The notes below the pieces were generated by a model. The model searched no databases. It saw only the letters and a list, made by a program, of their open reading frames with translations, and was not told where the DNA came from. Position numbers and translations under genes: made by a program. Of a stretch of DNA of 64,000 bases, positions 51,601-60,283 are shown piece after piece; the first letter of the stretch is position 1, and each line of letters starts with the position of its first letter. The stretch covers positions 8,559,001 through 8,623,000 of the forward strand of contig AP018172.1 of the NCBI GenBank assembly GCA_002368175.1. Reading direction: 5' to 3'. The DNA comes from Calothrix sp. NIES-2098 (GTDB lineage Bacteria > Cyanobacteriota > Cyanobacteriia > Cyanobacteriales > Nostocaceae).

Positions 51601-52325
51601 GCCAGGGAAATGCAGGCAATTTGAAAGTCGTTGCTAACTCTATCCGGCTAGATAATCAAGGAAGCATATCTGCTGCTACTACATCTGGTGAAGGTGGCAA
51701 CATTTCTCTGCAAACACATTCCTTACTGATGCGTCATAACAGTCAGATATCTGCTACTGCTGGTGGAAATGCTAACGGGGGCAATATCAACATTACTGGC
51801 TTTAGCCCTACCAACTTTGTGGCCTTGCTGGAAGGCAGTAAGATTACAGCCGATGCTTTTCAGGGGGCGGGAGGAAATATCAGCATCAATACCAGAGGAT
51901 TCTTTGTCTGTCCGACTTGCCAAATTACTGCTAGTTCCCAACTGGGAGTTGCTGGACAAATCAGCATTAATACACCAGAGGCAGAAAATAACTTTGAAGT
52001 TATTGATTTACCGCAAGAGGTAGCGAAACCAGAACAAGTAGTAGCGCAGGCTTGTCGCGCCTCCAGAAGAGAGAATGAAAGCGAATTTACGATAACTGGG
52101 CGCGGAGGCTTACCACCTCGACCCAGCGAACAGTTAAGTAGTGGTGCTTTGATTAGTTTTGAGCCTGCTGGTGCAAGTGCTGCTACCGAGGTGCAAAATA
52201 GCTCGCAACTACCGTTACCTGCAAGAGGTTGGTATGTGAACGCCCAAGGTGTGGTAGTTCTCGCCAGCCAAGCGCCTACTCCGAGTCCTTATGGTTCTGG
52301 GTTAAGTTCAGCTAATTGTCAATGA
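48654..52325 (+). CDS. Two-partner-secretion exoprotein (TpsA, haemagglutinin-like)
   Basis: This 1,223-residue secreted protein has a signal peptide (residues 1-26, ending GLAQ). The TPS domain follows at about 30-140, with GNNLFHSFREFSV, GGEAFFNN and ANFILINPSGINFGANAQL (the NPNGI/NPSGI motif). The rest is a long right-handed beta-helix of repeats with GxGGxIxIxA patterns. The C-terminus has CPTCQITASSQLGVAGQI and a QACRA cysteine pair typical of cyanobacterial TpsA proteins. It is exported by the TpsB partner encoded 49 bases downstream. Probably an adhesin or surface protein. ATG at 48654. A codon-rich antisense frame inside it is not a gene. Confidence 0.9.
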   Translation: MKQVPRQIFCLSSAYICCLIAASPGLAQISSDNTLPGNISQSGNIFEITGGAQVGNNLFHSFREFSVPTGGEAFFNNATNLTNITNIISRVTGGSISNIDGLIRENYGANFILINPSGINFGANAQLNIGGSFLASTANSVKFADGAEFSATDTSVSPRLTISVPVGLQFGQNPQAIRLQGQGHNLSLERPIFSPFTRGSTTGLKVQPGNTLALVGGGIISEGGTLTAEGGRIDLGSVAGGLVSLNPSSQGWNLSYQGVTNFQDIALSQKALADTSGAGSGSIQLQGRNISLRDGSVALIQTQGAQAAGGINVNASESLALIGTTATGQISSNLFTETLGAGKSGDINVVTPRLLLQDGAAISAATYTPAPGGNIDIKAADSVQVIGFSSINPSRFSNITAATFGAGNAGTLTVTTQQLTALSGGNIASVTGGKDGIGSGGNVTVNASKLVELIGVTPFVFTPSQITAGTGGPGKAGSVTVNTERLVVKDGGRVDASTLASGPAGSVTINAKDAVEVSGTVPGSVNPSLIVSSANIVDPSLQQLLELPAVPSGNSGDVTINTGKLTVADGAELTVRNDGKGNAGTLQVNAGSVLLNSGGKITADNLGSGSGGNLRIETGKLTISDRAFLSASTFGNGTGGDINLRAADSVEMLGTGFEEMQGIFQVGALAGTLKPTDRGTGIFIETVGTGASGKLTIETPFLLMRNGAIVSNLTFSNGVGGNLNIRASELVEATGSAIQTGNTIGSTGTAGNIKIDTKQLRLQDGGNIVSATLGNGLGGNVEIKATDAVQIQRTPPTAAILTGIYTNTTFGTGKGGDITIDTGKLFIENGVIGSNTGASLPTLVIPFGGPGGNVIVNASDSVEIAGILPDPRFPSGLGTTGFSPSRSGDLTISTKKLILRDGADASTATLGAGQGGTLTVNASESIELSGTQIGNLTLGGLSAAAGRVNSPELKVTGASGDINLFTDKLIVRNGAKIGVESLGQGNAGNLKVVANSIRLDNQGSISAATTSGEGGNISLQTHSLLMRHNSQISATAGGNANGGNINITGFSPTNFVALLEGSKITADAFQGAGGNISINTRGFFVCPTCQITASSQLGVAGQISINTPEAENNFEVIDLPQEVAKPEQVVAQACRASRRENESEFTITGRGGLPPRPSEQLSSGALISFEPAGASAATEVQNSSQLPLPARGWYVNAQGVVVLASQAPTPSPYGSGLSSANCQ

Positions 52326-52374
52326 AATAGATTTTTTATGTCACGCCCAGCCGCGGAGTCGCAGAGAGAGAAGA

Positions 52375-54114
52375 ATGCAAGAGTGTAGTCTGAAATCTGG
52401 TGTTAGGTTGAGTGTTTTATATCCTTATCTGTTGTTCTTACTTGTGCTGTCTTCGACAAACTCTGCTTACGCCCAGCCGAATCCTGTCACCCCCAAGCCT
52501 CCAGAACAACTTCCACCTAACCCCCTACCTCCAACAAACGCACCGATTGAGATACCGCCTTCAGCACCGCCAACGCCGGAGGAAGTGCAGGATATTCCAG
52601 GGACTATTACCGTGCAAAAGTTTGAGTTTGTGGGCAATACGGCATTTAGTCAAAGGGAGTTAGAATCTGCGATCGCCAATTTTACAGGCAAACCAATTAC
52701 CTTTGCTGAACTACTCAAAGCTGCCAATCAAATTACCGAACTGTATGTAAAAAAGGGGTACATCACTTCGGGAGCCTATATCCCAGCTCAAGAATTTCGT
52801 TCGGGGATCGTCAAAATTCAGGTAGTAGAAGGCAGTTTGGAAGATATTCAAGTTAATGTCATCAAAGGACGATTGCATCCTAATTATGTGCGCAGTCGAA
52901 TTGCGATCGCTACTGGCAAACCCCTGAATATCAATCGCTTACAAGAAGCTTTACAACTGCTGCAACTCAATCCTTTAATTGAAAGCTTAGATGCGGAATT
53001 GACTGCGGGTACTAGACCAGGTGTAAATTCCCTGACAGTTGCAGTTAAGGGTGCGAGAACTTTTACTACTCAACTCAATCTGAATAATAACCGCAACCCC
53101 AGTGTTGGTAGTTTTGAGCGCGGGATTACAATATCAGAAGCTAGCTTGTTGGGATTAGGCGATCGCTTCACTTTTGCTTACAAAAATACTGATGGTAGCA
53201 ATAGTTTTGAGGGTGGCTATATCCTACCAATCAATGCCCGCAATGGCAGTATTGGCTTTAACTATCGCATTACCGACAATAGAATTATTGAACCTCCTTT
53301 TAACAATCTGGATATCGAAGTCAATTCTCGCGAGTTTGAATTGTCTTTTCGTCAGCCAGTGCTGCAAAAAGCCACACCAGAAGTTAGCCAAGAACTCACT
53401 CTAAGTCTCACCGCAGCTAGACGGGAAAGCAATTCTTCGATTCAAGGTGTGGATTTTCCTCTATTTCCTGGGGCTGATAACCAAGGAGAAACGCGCATAT
53501 CTGAGTTGAGTTTTGCGCAAGAATGGCTACAGCGAAGTCGTCAGGAGGTGTTAGCAGCTCGTTCGGAGTTTAACCTGGGGGTTGGAGCCTTTAACGCCAC
53601 GATTAATAACAACGAACCAGATAGCCGATATTTCCTTTGGCGGGGACAGCTAATATATTTGCGCCTCCTCAGTCAAGCAAAAGGACAAACTGCGATCGCT
53701 CCTACTCTGTTGTTGCGTTCTAATATGCAATTGGCAAGCGATTCTCTGCTTTCCATCGAACAGTTTAGTTTAGGCGGTCAAGGAACAGTGCGGGGTTATC
53801 GCCAAGATGCTTTGCTTACCGATAATGGTATTTTTGCCTCCGCAGAATTGCGATTACCCATTGCCCGTTTCCCCGAAGTGCAAGGAACTTTACAAGTCGC
53901 ACCATTTATTGATATTGGCACTGTCTGGAACACGGGAAGAGAAAATCCCAAACCCAATACCATTGCAGGTACGGGATTCGGGCTACTTTGGCAAATGGGC
54001 GATCGCTTTACAGCCCGCCTCGATTGGGGGATTCCTTTAGTAAGTATTGATTCTAGCAAGCGGACATGGCAAGAAAATGGCGTGTATTTTCAATTGGAGT
54101 ATAAGGCGTTTTAA
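52375..54114 (+). CDS. ShlB/FhaC-type outer-membrane transporter (TpsB)
   Basis: This 579-residue Omp85-superfamily protein has a signal peptide (about 1-33) and a Pro-rich linker (residues 36-70). Two POTRA domains follow (FEFVGNTAFSQRELESAI and IQVNVIKGRLHPNYVRSRI), then a 16-strand beta-barrel. The conserved loop motif is SLGGQGTVRGYRQD, and the chain ends YFQLEYKAF with the terminal Phe of outer-membrane barrels. It moves the TpsA protein across the outer membrane. ATG at 52375 has AGAGAGAAGA just before it. The gene lies between TpsA (49 bases) and the CHAT protein (77 bases) on one strand. Confidence 0.92.
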   Translation: MQECSLKSGVRLSVLYPYLLFLLVLSSTNSAYAQPNPVTPKPPEQLPPNPLPPTNAPIEIPPSAPPTPEEVQDIPGTITVQKFEFVGNTAFSQRELESAIANFTGKPITFAELLKAANQITELYVKKGYITSGAYIPAQEFRSGIVKIQVVEGSLEDIQVNVIKGRLHPNYVRSRIAIATGKPLNINRLQEALQLLQLNPLIESLDAELTAGTRPGVNSLTVAVKGARTFTTQLNLNNNRNPSVGSFERGITISEASLLGLGDRFTFAYKNTDGSNSFEGGYILPINARNGSIGFNYRITDNRIIEPPFNNLDIEVNSREFELSFRQPVLQKATPEVSQELTLSLTAARRESNSSIQGVDFPLFPGADNQGETRISELSFAQEWLQRSRQEVLAARSEFNLGVGAFNATINNNEPDSRYFLWRGQLIYLRLLSQAKGQTAIAPTLLLRSNMQLASDSLLSIEQFSLGGQGTVRGYRQDALLTDNGIFASAELRLPIARFPEVQGTLQVAPFIDIGTVWNTGRENPKPNTIAGTGFGLLWQMGDRFTARLDWGIPLVSIDSSKRTWQENGVYFQLEYKAF

Positions 54115-54191
54115 CAAGGGTCAAAAGTTAAACACAAAGGCACGAAGACACAAAGATAAAACAAGATTTCTGATTAACTTTTGAATTTATT

Positions 54192-56888
54192 ATGATTTAT
54201 AAAAAGTATCGTCGTTTATTGATATTCATCTTTTCAGGCTTATTGGGTCTGTTATCAAGTCTTAGTATTCCTGCTTGGTCGAATTCTTCTAGTTTACAAG
54301 TCACAGCCAGTCCTTTAGAGATAGCGAGGGAAGGGGAAAAACGCTACAATGCTGGAGAATTGGAAGCAGCTATCAAGTTATGGCAAACAGCGGCTGAGGG
54401 TTATCAAAAAATTGGCGATCGCGAGGGTATAACTAAAAGCCTAATTAACAAGTCCCAAGCTTTGCAAGATTTAGGACTGTATCCCAAAGCTTGCAAGACC
54501 TTACTTCAAGCTTTAGAAGTTAAAAGTCCAGATTGTAGCCAAACCCAAATCGATAGCGTCTACAAAACCCTTGCAGAAAAACAAAATTCCCTTTCTTTAA
54601 CTGAAGCGATTGGTTTGCAAAGCCTCGGTGATGTTCTGCGCAGACAAGGTTTATTACAACAGTCTCAACAAATCTTGCAATTAAGTCTGTCATCAATTGC
54701 AGCATCGCCAGCGAAAAGTGCTGTCTTACTGAGTTTGGGTAACACCGAACGCACTTTCGGAAACCAAATTCGCGATCGCTGGGATTATGATGCAGTGACG
54801 GACATTATCGATCGCAAATCTCTGTCTGATGCGCTAGCACCTTACCAACAAGCTGTTAACTACTATATTCAAGCAGTAAATATTGCATCAGCGCCAGCAA
54901 TTCCCAAAATTCAAGCTCAACTCAATCACTTTCAGCTATTACTAGAAACGCAAAAATGGTGGCGCGAACAGACGCAACGCCGCATCGCTTCTTGGTCGAG
55001 ATTTAATGAAGCTAAATTAATTCAAAGAGCAAAAGATTTTAGCTCTCAGTTAGAGTTACAACTAAGTCAAGATACACAAAATTTGCAAAGTCAAATTACA
55101 TCTAACCTGGCAAATCTTACACCCAGTCGCGCCGCAATTTACGCTCAGATTAATTTTGCTGAATCTTTGATGCAAAGCGCACAATTAAACCAGGTTGCAC
55201 CGATATTAGAAAATGCGTTGCAACAGGCACGTACCTTAGGAGATAGACGAGCCGAAACCTACACTCTAGGCTACTTGGGCAAACTCTACCATAAACAAGG
55301 GCAATTAGATCGAGCAACCAAACTGACTCAGCAAGCTTTAATCTTAGCTCAAGAACAAAATATTACTGGGGACGCTAGGGAAATTATTTATCTTTGGCAA
55401 TCGCAGTTAGGTAGTTTGCTCAGAAAACAGGGAGATGCCAAAGGAGCGATCGCAGCTTACACTGCCGCCTTTAATACGCTGCAATCTCTACGTAGCGATT
55501 TAAATGCTAACAATCAAGATGTGCAGTTTGACTTTCTCCAAGAAGTTAGACCTGTTTATTTAGAATTAGCAGATTTGCTATTGAAATCAAATCTAGGTGA
55601 TGATGAATTAAATTCTTTGTTAGTCTTCGATCCGAGGATTAAACAAGAAAAGACGGAAACGAAAAATTCTCAAAAACGTTTAGAGTTAGCCCGCCAGATT
55701 GTAGAATCTCTGCAATTAGCAGAACTAGATAACTTCTTTCAAGACCCTTGTTCGGAAACAGCAAATGTCGCAGTGCAAATTGATAATATTGATGCTAATG
55801 CGGCTGTTATCTATCCCATCGTTTTGCCAGATCGCTTAGAAGTTATCCTTTCCGTATCGGGGAAACCCTTGGAGTCTGTCAAAATTCCCATCAGCGAAAA
55901 GGAAGTTAATGAGACTTTAGATCGGCTGTACGATAATTTAGACAACCTGAGTATTAATAACTCTGCACGTAATATTCTCTCGACTTCTAACCCCAATCCC
56001 AAAGAATTAGAAGAAAATCTTCAGACGCTATTACCAATTTTCCAAGAAGTTTATAACTGGCTGATTAAACCTTTTGAAACACTATTAGATAACAACCAAA
56101 TCAAAAATTTAGTCTTTGTACTAAATGGCAGATTACAAAGAGTACCAATAGCTGCACTTTACAATGGACAAAATTATCTAATTCAAAAATATAGCGTGGC
56201 GCTGGTTCCCAGCCTACAACTACTCGCGACAAAACGATTGCAAAGCAAACAACTAAAAGTTTTAGCTGCTGGCGTTAGCGAACAAGTTAAAATACAAGGA
56301 GAATTTTTTGCTGCACTAGTTAATGTGCCCAAGGAATTAGACCAAATTAAACAAACTTTTCCCGCCTCCCAAAAGCTGCTGAATCAAGAGTTTACCGCCA
56401 AAACTATTCAAAAACAGTTGAAATCAAATTTTCCCGTTGTCCACTTAGCAACGCATGGGTTATTTAGTTCTAATCCCCAGAAGAATTTTATTATTACAGG
56501 CGATGGTAAAAGCATCAGTATTAATGAGTTGAGTACTTTGCTCAGAGAACCAGGTACAACTGTAGAATTATTGGTGCTGAGTGCTTGCGAAACTGCTACT
56601 GGCGATGAACGCGCCGTTTTAGGCTTGGCGGGAATGGCTGTGCGATCGGGCGCACGCAGTACTCTAGCTACACTCTGGCCTGTAAGCGATGCTTCAACTG
56701 CGCAATTCATGGGTGAATTTTACCAAAATCTGAAACAGCCAGGGGGGAAACAAGCAGATGCTTTGAGGAAGGCACAACTCTCGCTGTTGGAATCTTTGAA
56801 GCTGAATCCGCCTTTTCAGGAGTTGCAGAATTTACCACCTCATCCTTATTATTGGGCACCTTACGTTTTAGTGGGTAATTGGCAATAG
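54192..56888 (+). CDS. TPR-CHAT protease linked to two-partner secretion
   Basis: This 898-residue protein has an N-terminal hydrophobic segment (about residues 8-28, signal peptide or anchor). It continues with TPR-like repeats to about residue 470 and a CHAT caspase-like domain from about 600 on. The catalytic dyad is His755 (VHLATHGLF) and Cys799 (LSACETATGD), with RSGARSTLATLWPVSD after it. Such CHAT proteins are common next to TpsA/TpsB genes in cyanobacteria. The N-terminal signal suggests action in the periplasm, perhaps on the secreted exoprotein, which is inference. ATG at 54192. It is the third gene of the cluster, and the next CHAT gene starts 60 bases after its stop. Confidence 0.9.
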   Translation: MIYKKYRRLLIFIFSGLLGLLSSLSIPAWSNSSSLQVTASPLEIAREGEKRYNAGELEAAIKLWQTAAEGYQKIGDREGITKSLINKSQALQDLGLYPKACKTLLQALEVKSPDCSQTQIDSVYKTLAEKQNSLSLTEAIGLQSLGDVLRRQGLLQQSQQILQLSLSSIAASPAKSAVLLSLGNTERTFGNQIRDRWDYDAVTDIIDRKSLSDALAPYQQAVNYYIQAVNIASAPAIPKIQAQLNHFQLLLETQKWWREQTQRRIASWSRFNEAKLIQRAKDFSSQLELQLSQDTQNLQSQITSNLANLTPSRAAIYAQINFAESLMQSAQLNQVAPILENALQQARTLGDRRAETYTLGYLGKLYHKQGQLDRATKLTQQALILAQEQNITGDAREIIYLWQSQLGSLLRKQGDAKGAIAAYTAAFNTLQSLRSDLNANNQDVQFDFLQEVRPVYLELADLLLKSNLGDDELNSLLVFDPRIKQEKTETKNSQKRLELARQIVESLQLAELDNFFQDPCSETANVAVQIDNIDANAAVIYPIVLPDRLEVILSVSGKPLESVKIPISEKEVNETLDRLYDNLDNLSINNSARNILSTSNPNPKELEENLQTLLPIFQEVYNWLIKPFETLLDNNQIKNLVFVLNGRLQRVPIAALYNGQNYLIQKYSVALVPSLQLLATKRLQSKQLKVLAAGVSEQVKIQGEFFAALVNVPKELDQIKQTFPASQKLLNQEFTAKTIQKQLKSNFPVVHLATHGLFSSNPQKNFIITGDGKSISINELSTLLREPGTTVELLVLSACETATGDERAVLGLAGMAVRSGARSTLATLWPVSDASTAQFMGEFYQNLKQPGGKQADALRKAQLSLLESLKLNPPFQELQNLPPHPYYWAPYVLVGNWQ

Positions 56889-56948
56889 AAGAAAGGTATT
56901 AGTTAATAATTAGGACACAAGCAAGCTACTGTATTCAACAAGTTCTTT

Positions 56949-57623
56949 ATGAATTCCTCCAGCCGTCATCCGCAAACTATTCTATTTCTCGCTGCTAATC
57001 CTAAAGACACCACTCGTTTACGGCTCGATCAAGAGTTGCGGGATATTGGGGAAGGACTGCAACGCGCTCAAAAGCGTGACCAATTTAAGTTAGAACAACG
57101 GTTGGCGGTTCGTCCGCGTGATATTCAACGAGCTATGCTCGATGTGAATCCACAGATTATCCATTTTTCTGGACATGGAACAGGAGACAAAGGACTTGTC
57201 TTTGAAGATGAAATTGGCAACGCCAAGCTTGTGGATGGGGACGCATTAGCAGGGCTATTTGAACTTTTTGCTGACCAAATTCGCTGTGTTGTACTCAACG
57301 GCTGTTATTCAGAAGTGCAAGCAAAAGCGATCGCTCAACACATTGACTATGTGATTGGCATGAATCAGGCAATTGGCGATCGCGCGGCGATTGAGTTTGC
57401 GGTAGGGTTCTACGATGCGCTAGGGGCAGGTCGTCCCATCGAGTTTGCCTATAAACTGGGGTGTGCAGCAATTCGGATGGCAGGTGTTGCAGAACATTTA
57501 ACCCCAGTTCTGCTAACAAAATCCACGTTTGGGGATGCGACAATTCAACCAGCTCTGGTGCTGTGCCATCAGTTCCCCAAGCTTCTGTTGAGCAACCGCA
57601 GAATACACCTATTGATGTTTTGA
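56949..57623 (+). CDS. CHAT-domain protein, frame-shifted against the following TIR frame
   Basis: This 224-residue frame carries a short caspase-like CHAT domain with the dyad His76 (IIHFSGHGTGDKG) and Cys119 (VVLNGCYSE). The start TILFLAANPKDTTRLRLDQE is the usual one for cyanobacterial CHAT effectors. The family sequence ends at about residue 200 (LTPVLLTKSTFGDATIQPA). The last 25 residues are not protein-like and run into the TIR region in another frame. Loss or gain of one base near 57545-57565 would join both into one CHAT-TIR protein of about 370 residues. ATG at 56949. As it stands the CHAT part could still be active on its own. Confidence 0.8.
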   Translation: MNSSSRHPQTILFLAANPKDTTRLRLDQELRDIGEGLQRAQKRDQFKLEQRLAVRPRDIQRAMLDVNPQIIHFSGHGTGDKGLVFEDEIGNAKLVDGDALAGLFELFADQIRCVVLNGCYSEVQAKAIAQHIDYVIGMNQAIGDRAAIEFAVGFYDALGAGRPIEFAYKLGCAAIRMAGVAEHLTPVLLTKSTFGDATIQPALVLCHQFPKLLLSNRRIHLLMF

Positions 57624-58060
57624 TCTCCTATTCTCATAAAGATGACGACCTAAGGGAAGAATTAGTCACCCAGCTTGCTAACCTTAGAAGGCAGGGTAAA
57701 ATTACTGCTTGGCATGATCGCGCGATCGAAGCAGGGGAAGAATGGGAAACTCAAATAAAACAGCGCCTGCAATCTGCTCGCATTATTCTACTGCTAATAA
57801 GTCCCCCCTTCATGGCATCAGACTACTGCTATGACGTTGAGATGCAGCAGGCAATCCAGCGACACAATGCAGGTACAGCAAGGGTGATTCCCATTATTCT
57901 GCGACCTTGCGATTGGCAAGATTCACCATTCAGTAAACTTCAGGTTTTGCCAAAAGATGCCAAGCCCGTGACACAGTGGAGCGATCGCGATGCCGCGTTT
58001 GTGAATGTAGTCGAAGGGATTCGTAAGGCTGTTAACTCCCTCACAAATGGATCAAAATAG
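57563..58060 (+). CDS. TIR-domain protein (probable second half of a CHAT-TIR gene)
   Basis: The frame is open from 57461, but family-like sequence starts at about 57563, where GTG could serve as start (165 residues). It encodes a linker (SVPQASVEQPQNTP) and a full TIR domain: IDVLISYSHKDDDLREEL, ITAWHDRAIEAGEEWETQIKQRL, IILLISPPFMASDYCYDVEMQQAI (with the Glu expected in NAD-cleaving TIRs) and ARVIPIILRPCDWQ. Bacterial TIR domains often degrade NAD in defence, which is likely but not shown here. It overlaps the CHAT frame in another phase. A good ribosome-binding site is missing, favouring a split gene. The MoxR-vWA gene group starts 259 bases later. Confidence 0.72.
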   Translation: MPSVPQASVEQPQNTPIDVLISYSHKDDDLREELVTQLANLRRQGKITAWHDRAIEAGEEWETQIKQRLQSARIILLLISPPFMASDYCYDVEMQQAIQRHNAGTARVIPIILRPCDWQDSPFSKLQVLPKDAKPVTQWSDRDAAFVNVVEGIRKAVNSLTNGSK

Positions 58061-58319
58061 TAGAGACTATCCAAAGTAGTTGAGTAGTCTGTAAACGCAG
58101 AGTCATAACTGTTTATAGGCAGAATTCAAAATATTTCTACTCAGTTTGTTTGTCATTGCCAAATGATGATATTGATCTCGATTTAAAAATACTTTAATAA
58201 CTTTTTTAGTATGTTCTTCAACATGAAGCAATTTTTCCCTGGCCGCGATTTATTTTTGCAACCAATATGGATGGTAGAATCCAAACTAGGTTAACTATTT
58301 TAGAAATTCAGGAGAATAT

Positions 58320-59345
58320 ATGCCTTCTCTTAAACGTTTGGAGGCAAAATGCGAAGACTTGGAAGAGGAATATGAAGAAGTTCGTAAAAAGTTGAAATGG
58401 TTTAAGAAAGAACGAAACCTCAAAACTGACTCGGAAGCGAAATATGAACTTGATCAACGAATACAAGAATATGAAGAAAGATTGCAAAATATAGACGAAG
58501 AACTTGACGAGTTAGAAACGCAAATTAATCAATCTAAACAAGCGGGAAACTCTAACTTAGAAAAATACTCAAACGTGGATTATTTATATAAATCATTATT
58601 GAAGTTAGGATACTGGGAACAGCACAACCTCTTTGAAGAGATTGCTGGTAAATATTCTTATGGTGTATTTTTGATTCAAGGACCTACCAAGGAATATGGT
58701 CAAAGATGGTTACTCAATCGCTTGGCTGCGATTATCCCCAGTAGTTTAGAGGGCAGAAATATTATTGTTGATTTAAATCGAACTTCATCAAGAACAGACA
58801 TTTCAGCAATTTGGGCAGAATTTGCAGATCGAATTGGTTTATTAGAAAATAGCTCACCTGCTGAAATTGCTAGCAAAATTTGTGATTTATGGAAAACACA
58901 AAATGTTATAATTGCGTTTAATAACGTTGATGAAACTATTAAAGAAAACCTGTCTGACTTATTAAACGATTTTTGGAAATTACTCACTCAAAAATTCCTA
59001 GAATTTAAGAATCAACAAAATAAATTTAAACTATTTATCTTCCTTCTAGATTATCAAGGTGTAGTCGCTCGGTGGAATGTCGGTTTTGTCGAGAATTATC
59101 ATTCAGATTGGCAACCGATTTACCCTCTGGGATTACCTTTGATCGATCCATTTTCAGAGGAAGAGTTACGGGATTGGTTAAATTATCAGAGCGATTTCTT
59201 ACCTCCAGCTATCTCTGCTAATAAGGCAGAAACCGTTAAAGTGCTTTTAGAGAAGCAAGGAATTCCAATACCAACTCTACGAAAAGTTTGCAATCTTTGT
59301 GGTTGTAGTTTGTCTGAACAGGAGGGTAAGTGGTTACACCTTTAA
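58320..59345 (+). CDS. Coiled-coil protein with degenerate STAND-like NTPase domain
   Basis: This 341-residue protein has an N-terminal 75-residue coiled coil (LEEEYEEVRKKLKWFKKE through IDEELDELETQI). A P-loop-fold domain follows whose Walker A is lost (VFLIQGPTKEYGQRWLLNRL lacks GxxGxGK). The Walker B-like strand reads LFIFLLDYQG, and IIAFNNVDETIKENL precedes it. This fits an inactive STAND-type module, as found as adaptors in bacterial conflict systems. The coiled coil resembles the short adaptor coils seen before STAND proteins. ATG at 58320 with GGAG at 58311-58314. The MoxR gene overlaps its end by 16 bases, so the two are translated together. Function as adaptor is inference. Confidence 0.65.
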   Translation: MPSLKRLEAKCEDLEEEYEEVRKKLKWFKKERNLKTDSEAKYELDQRIQEYEERLQNIDEELDELETQINQSKQAGNSNLEKYSNVDYLYKSLLKLGYWEQHNLFEEIAGKYSYGVFLIQGPTKEYGQRWLLNRLAAIIPSSLEGRNIIVDLNRTSSRTDISAIWAEFADRIGLLENSSPAEIASKICDLWKTQNVIIAFNNVDETIKENLSDLLNDFWKLLTQKFLEFKNQQNKFKLFIFLLDYQGVVARWNVGFVENYHSDWQPIYPLGLPLIDPFSEEELRDWLNYQSDFLPPAISANKAETVKVLLEKQGIPIPTLRKVCNLCGCSLSEQEGKWLHL

Positions 59346-60283
59346 ATTCTGATCGCCTGGAGTATACAGGTAGTAAACAACCGAAACAAGGAGACAGTTA
59401 CAAAGGTAAGCTCATCTACCCTTACTTGCCTAGTCAAGAATTAGTGGATGTTGTGAATCTAGCGATTTACTTAGGTCGTCCATTATTACTCAAAGGAGAA
59501 CCTGGATGTGGGAAAACCCAATTAGCTCTTGCAGTCGCTTATGAATTAGGGTTAGATTTTGAGGCTTGGTATGTAAAATCCACAAGTCGAGCCAAGGATG
59601 GATTATATGTTTATGATACCATTGGGCGGCTGCGAGATGCTCAATTAGCCGCATCCGGTTCTTTAACTATTGAAGATAAGCAACGCTTTAACGATCCAAA
59701 TTCTTATATCCGTCTTGGACCATTAGGGCGAGCTTTTATAAATCCAAAGCGCACAGTAGTTTTAATTGATGAGATTGACAAAGCTGACATTGATTTTCCC
59801 AATGATTTATTGCTGGAACTTGATGAGCAACTAATCAAGATTGAAGAAGTAAGAGAAAACGGGAGAGAAAAGGAAATTAAGGCAGTTAATCCACCAATTG
59901 TTTTCATCACTAGTAATGATGAGAAAGATCTACCTGATGCTTTTTTGCGTCGGTGTTTATTTTACCGCATCAATTTTCCCAGTTATCAGCAAATTGTTCA
60001 AATTGTCAAAAATCGCTTCCCAGATATTGCGGATGAATTGGTAGACACAGCCGTTTCTCGATTTATGGAATTACGTGAAACTCTCTATGGCGAAACAGGA
60101 AAATTCAGTAAGAATGTAAGTACCAGTGAATTACTCGATTGGATTAAGATCCTGAAGCGAGATTCGCTGCCAGAGTCCTTAAAAAAGTTATCAGGAGATA
60201 ATCGCCTGCCTTACTTAGAAGTATTACTCAAAAGTTGGGATGCTCATGTGAATTACTTGAGGCTCAGTAGCGATCGTGAATGA
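59330..60283 (+). CDS. MoxR-type AAA+ ATPase
   Basis: This 317-residue AAA+ protein of the MoxR clade has Walker A GEPGCGKT (56-63), Walker B VVLIDEID (143-150), sensor 1 ITSND (193-197) and the arginine pair AFLRRC (205-209). The start is GTG at 59330, with a perfect GGAGGG (59321-59326) inside the end of the previous gene, clear translational coupling. MoxR ATPases work with vWA proteins as chaperone-like machines, and the vWA gene overlaps this one by 8 bases. The C-terminal part has the usual helical lid. In related bacterial systems MoxR-vWA pairs regulate effector domains, so the surrounding TIR and CHAT genes are suggestive. Confidence 0.92.
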   Translation: MVTPLNSDRLEYTGSKQPKQGDSYKGKLIYPYLPSQELVDVVNLAIYLGRPLLLKGEPGCGKTQLALAVAYELGLDFEAWYVKSTSRAKDGLYVYDTIGRLRDAQLAASGSLTIEDKQRFNDPNSYIRLGPLGRAFINPKRTVVLIDEIDKADIDFPNDLLLELDEQLIKIEEVRENGREKEIKAVNPPIVFITSNDEKDLPDAFLRRCLFYRINFPSYQQIVQIVKNRFPDIADELVDTAVSRFMELRETLYGETGKFSKNVSTSELLDWIKILKRDSLPESLKKLSGDNRLPYLEVLLKSWDAHVNYLRLSSDRE

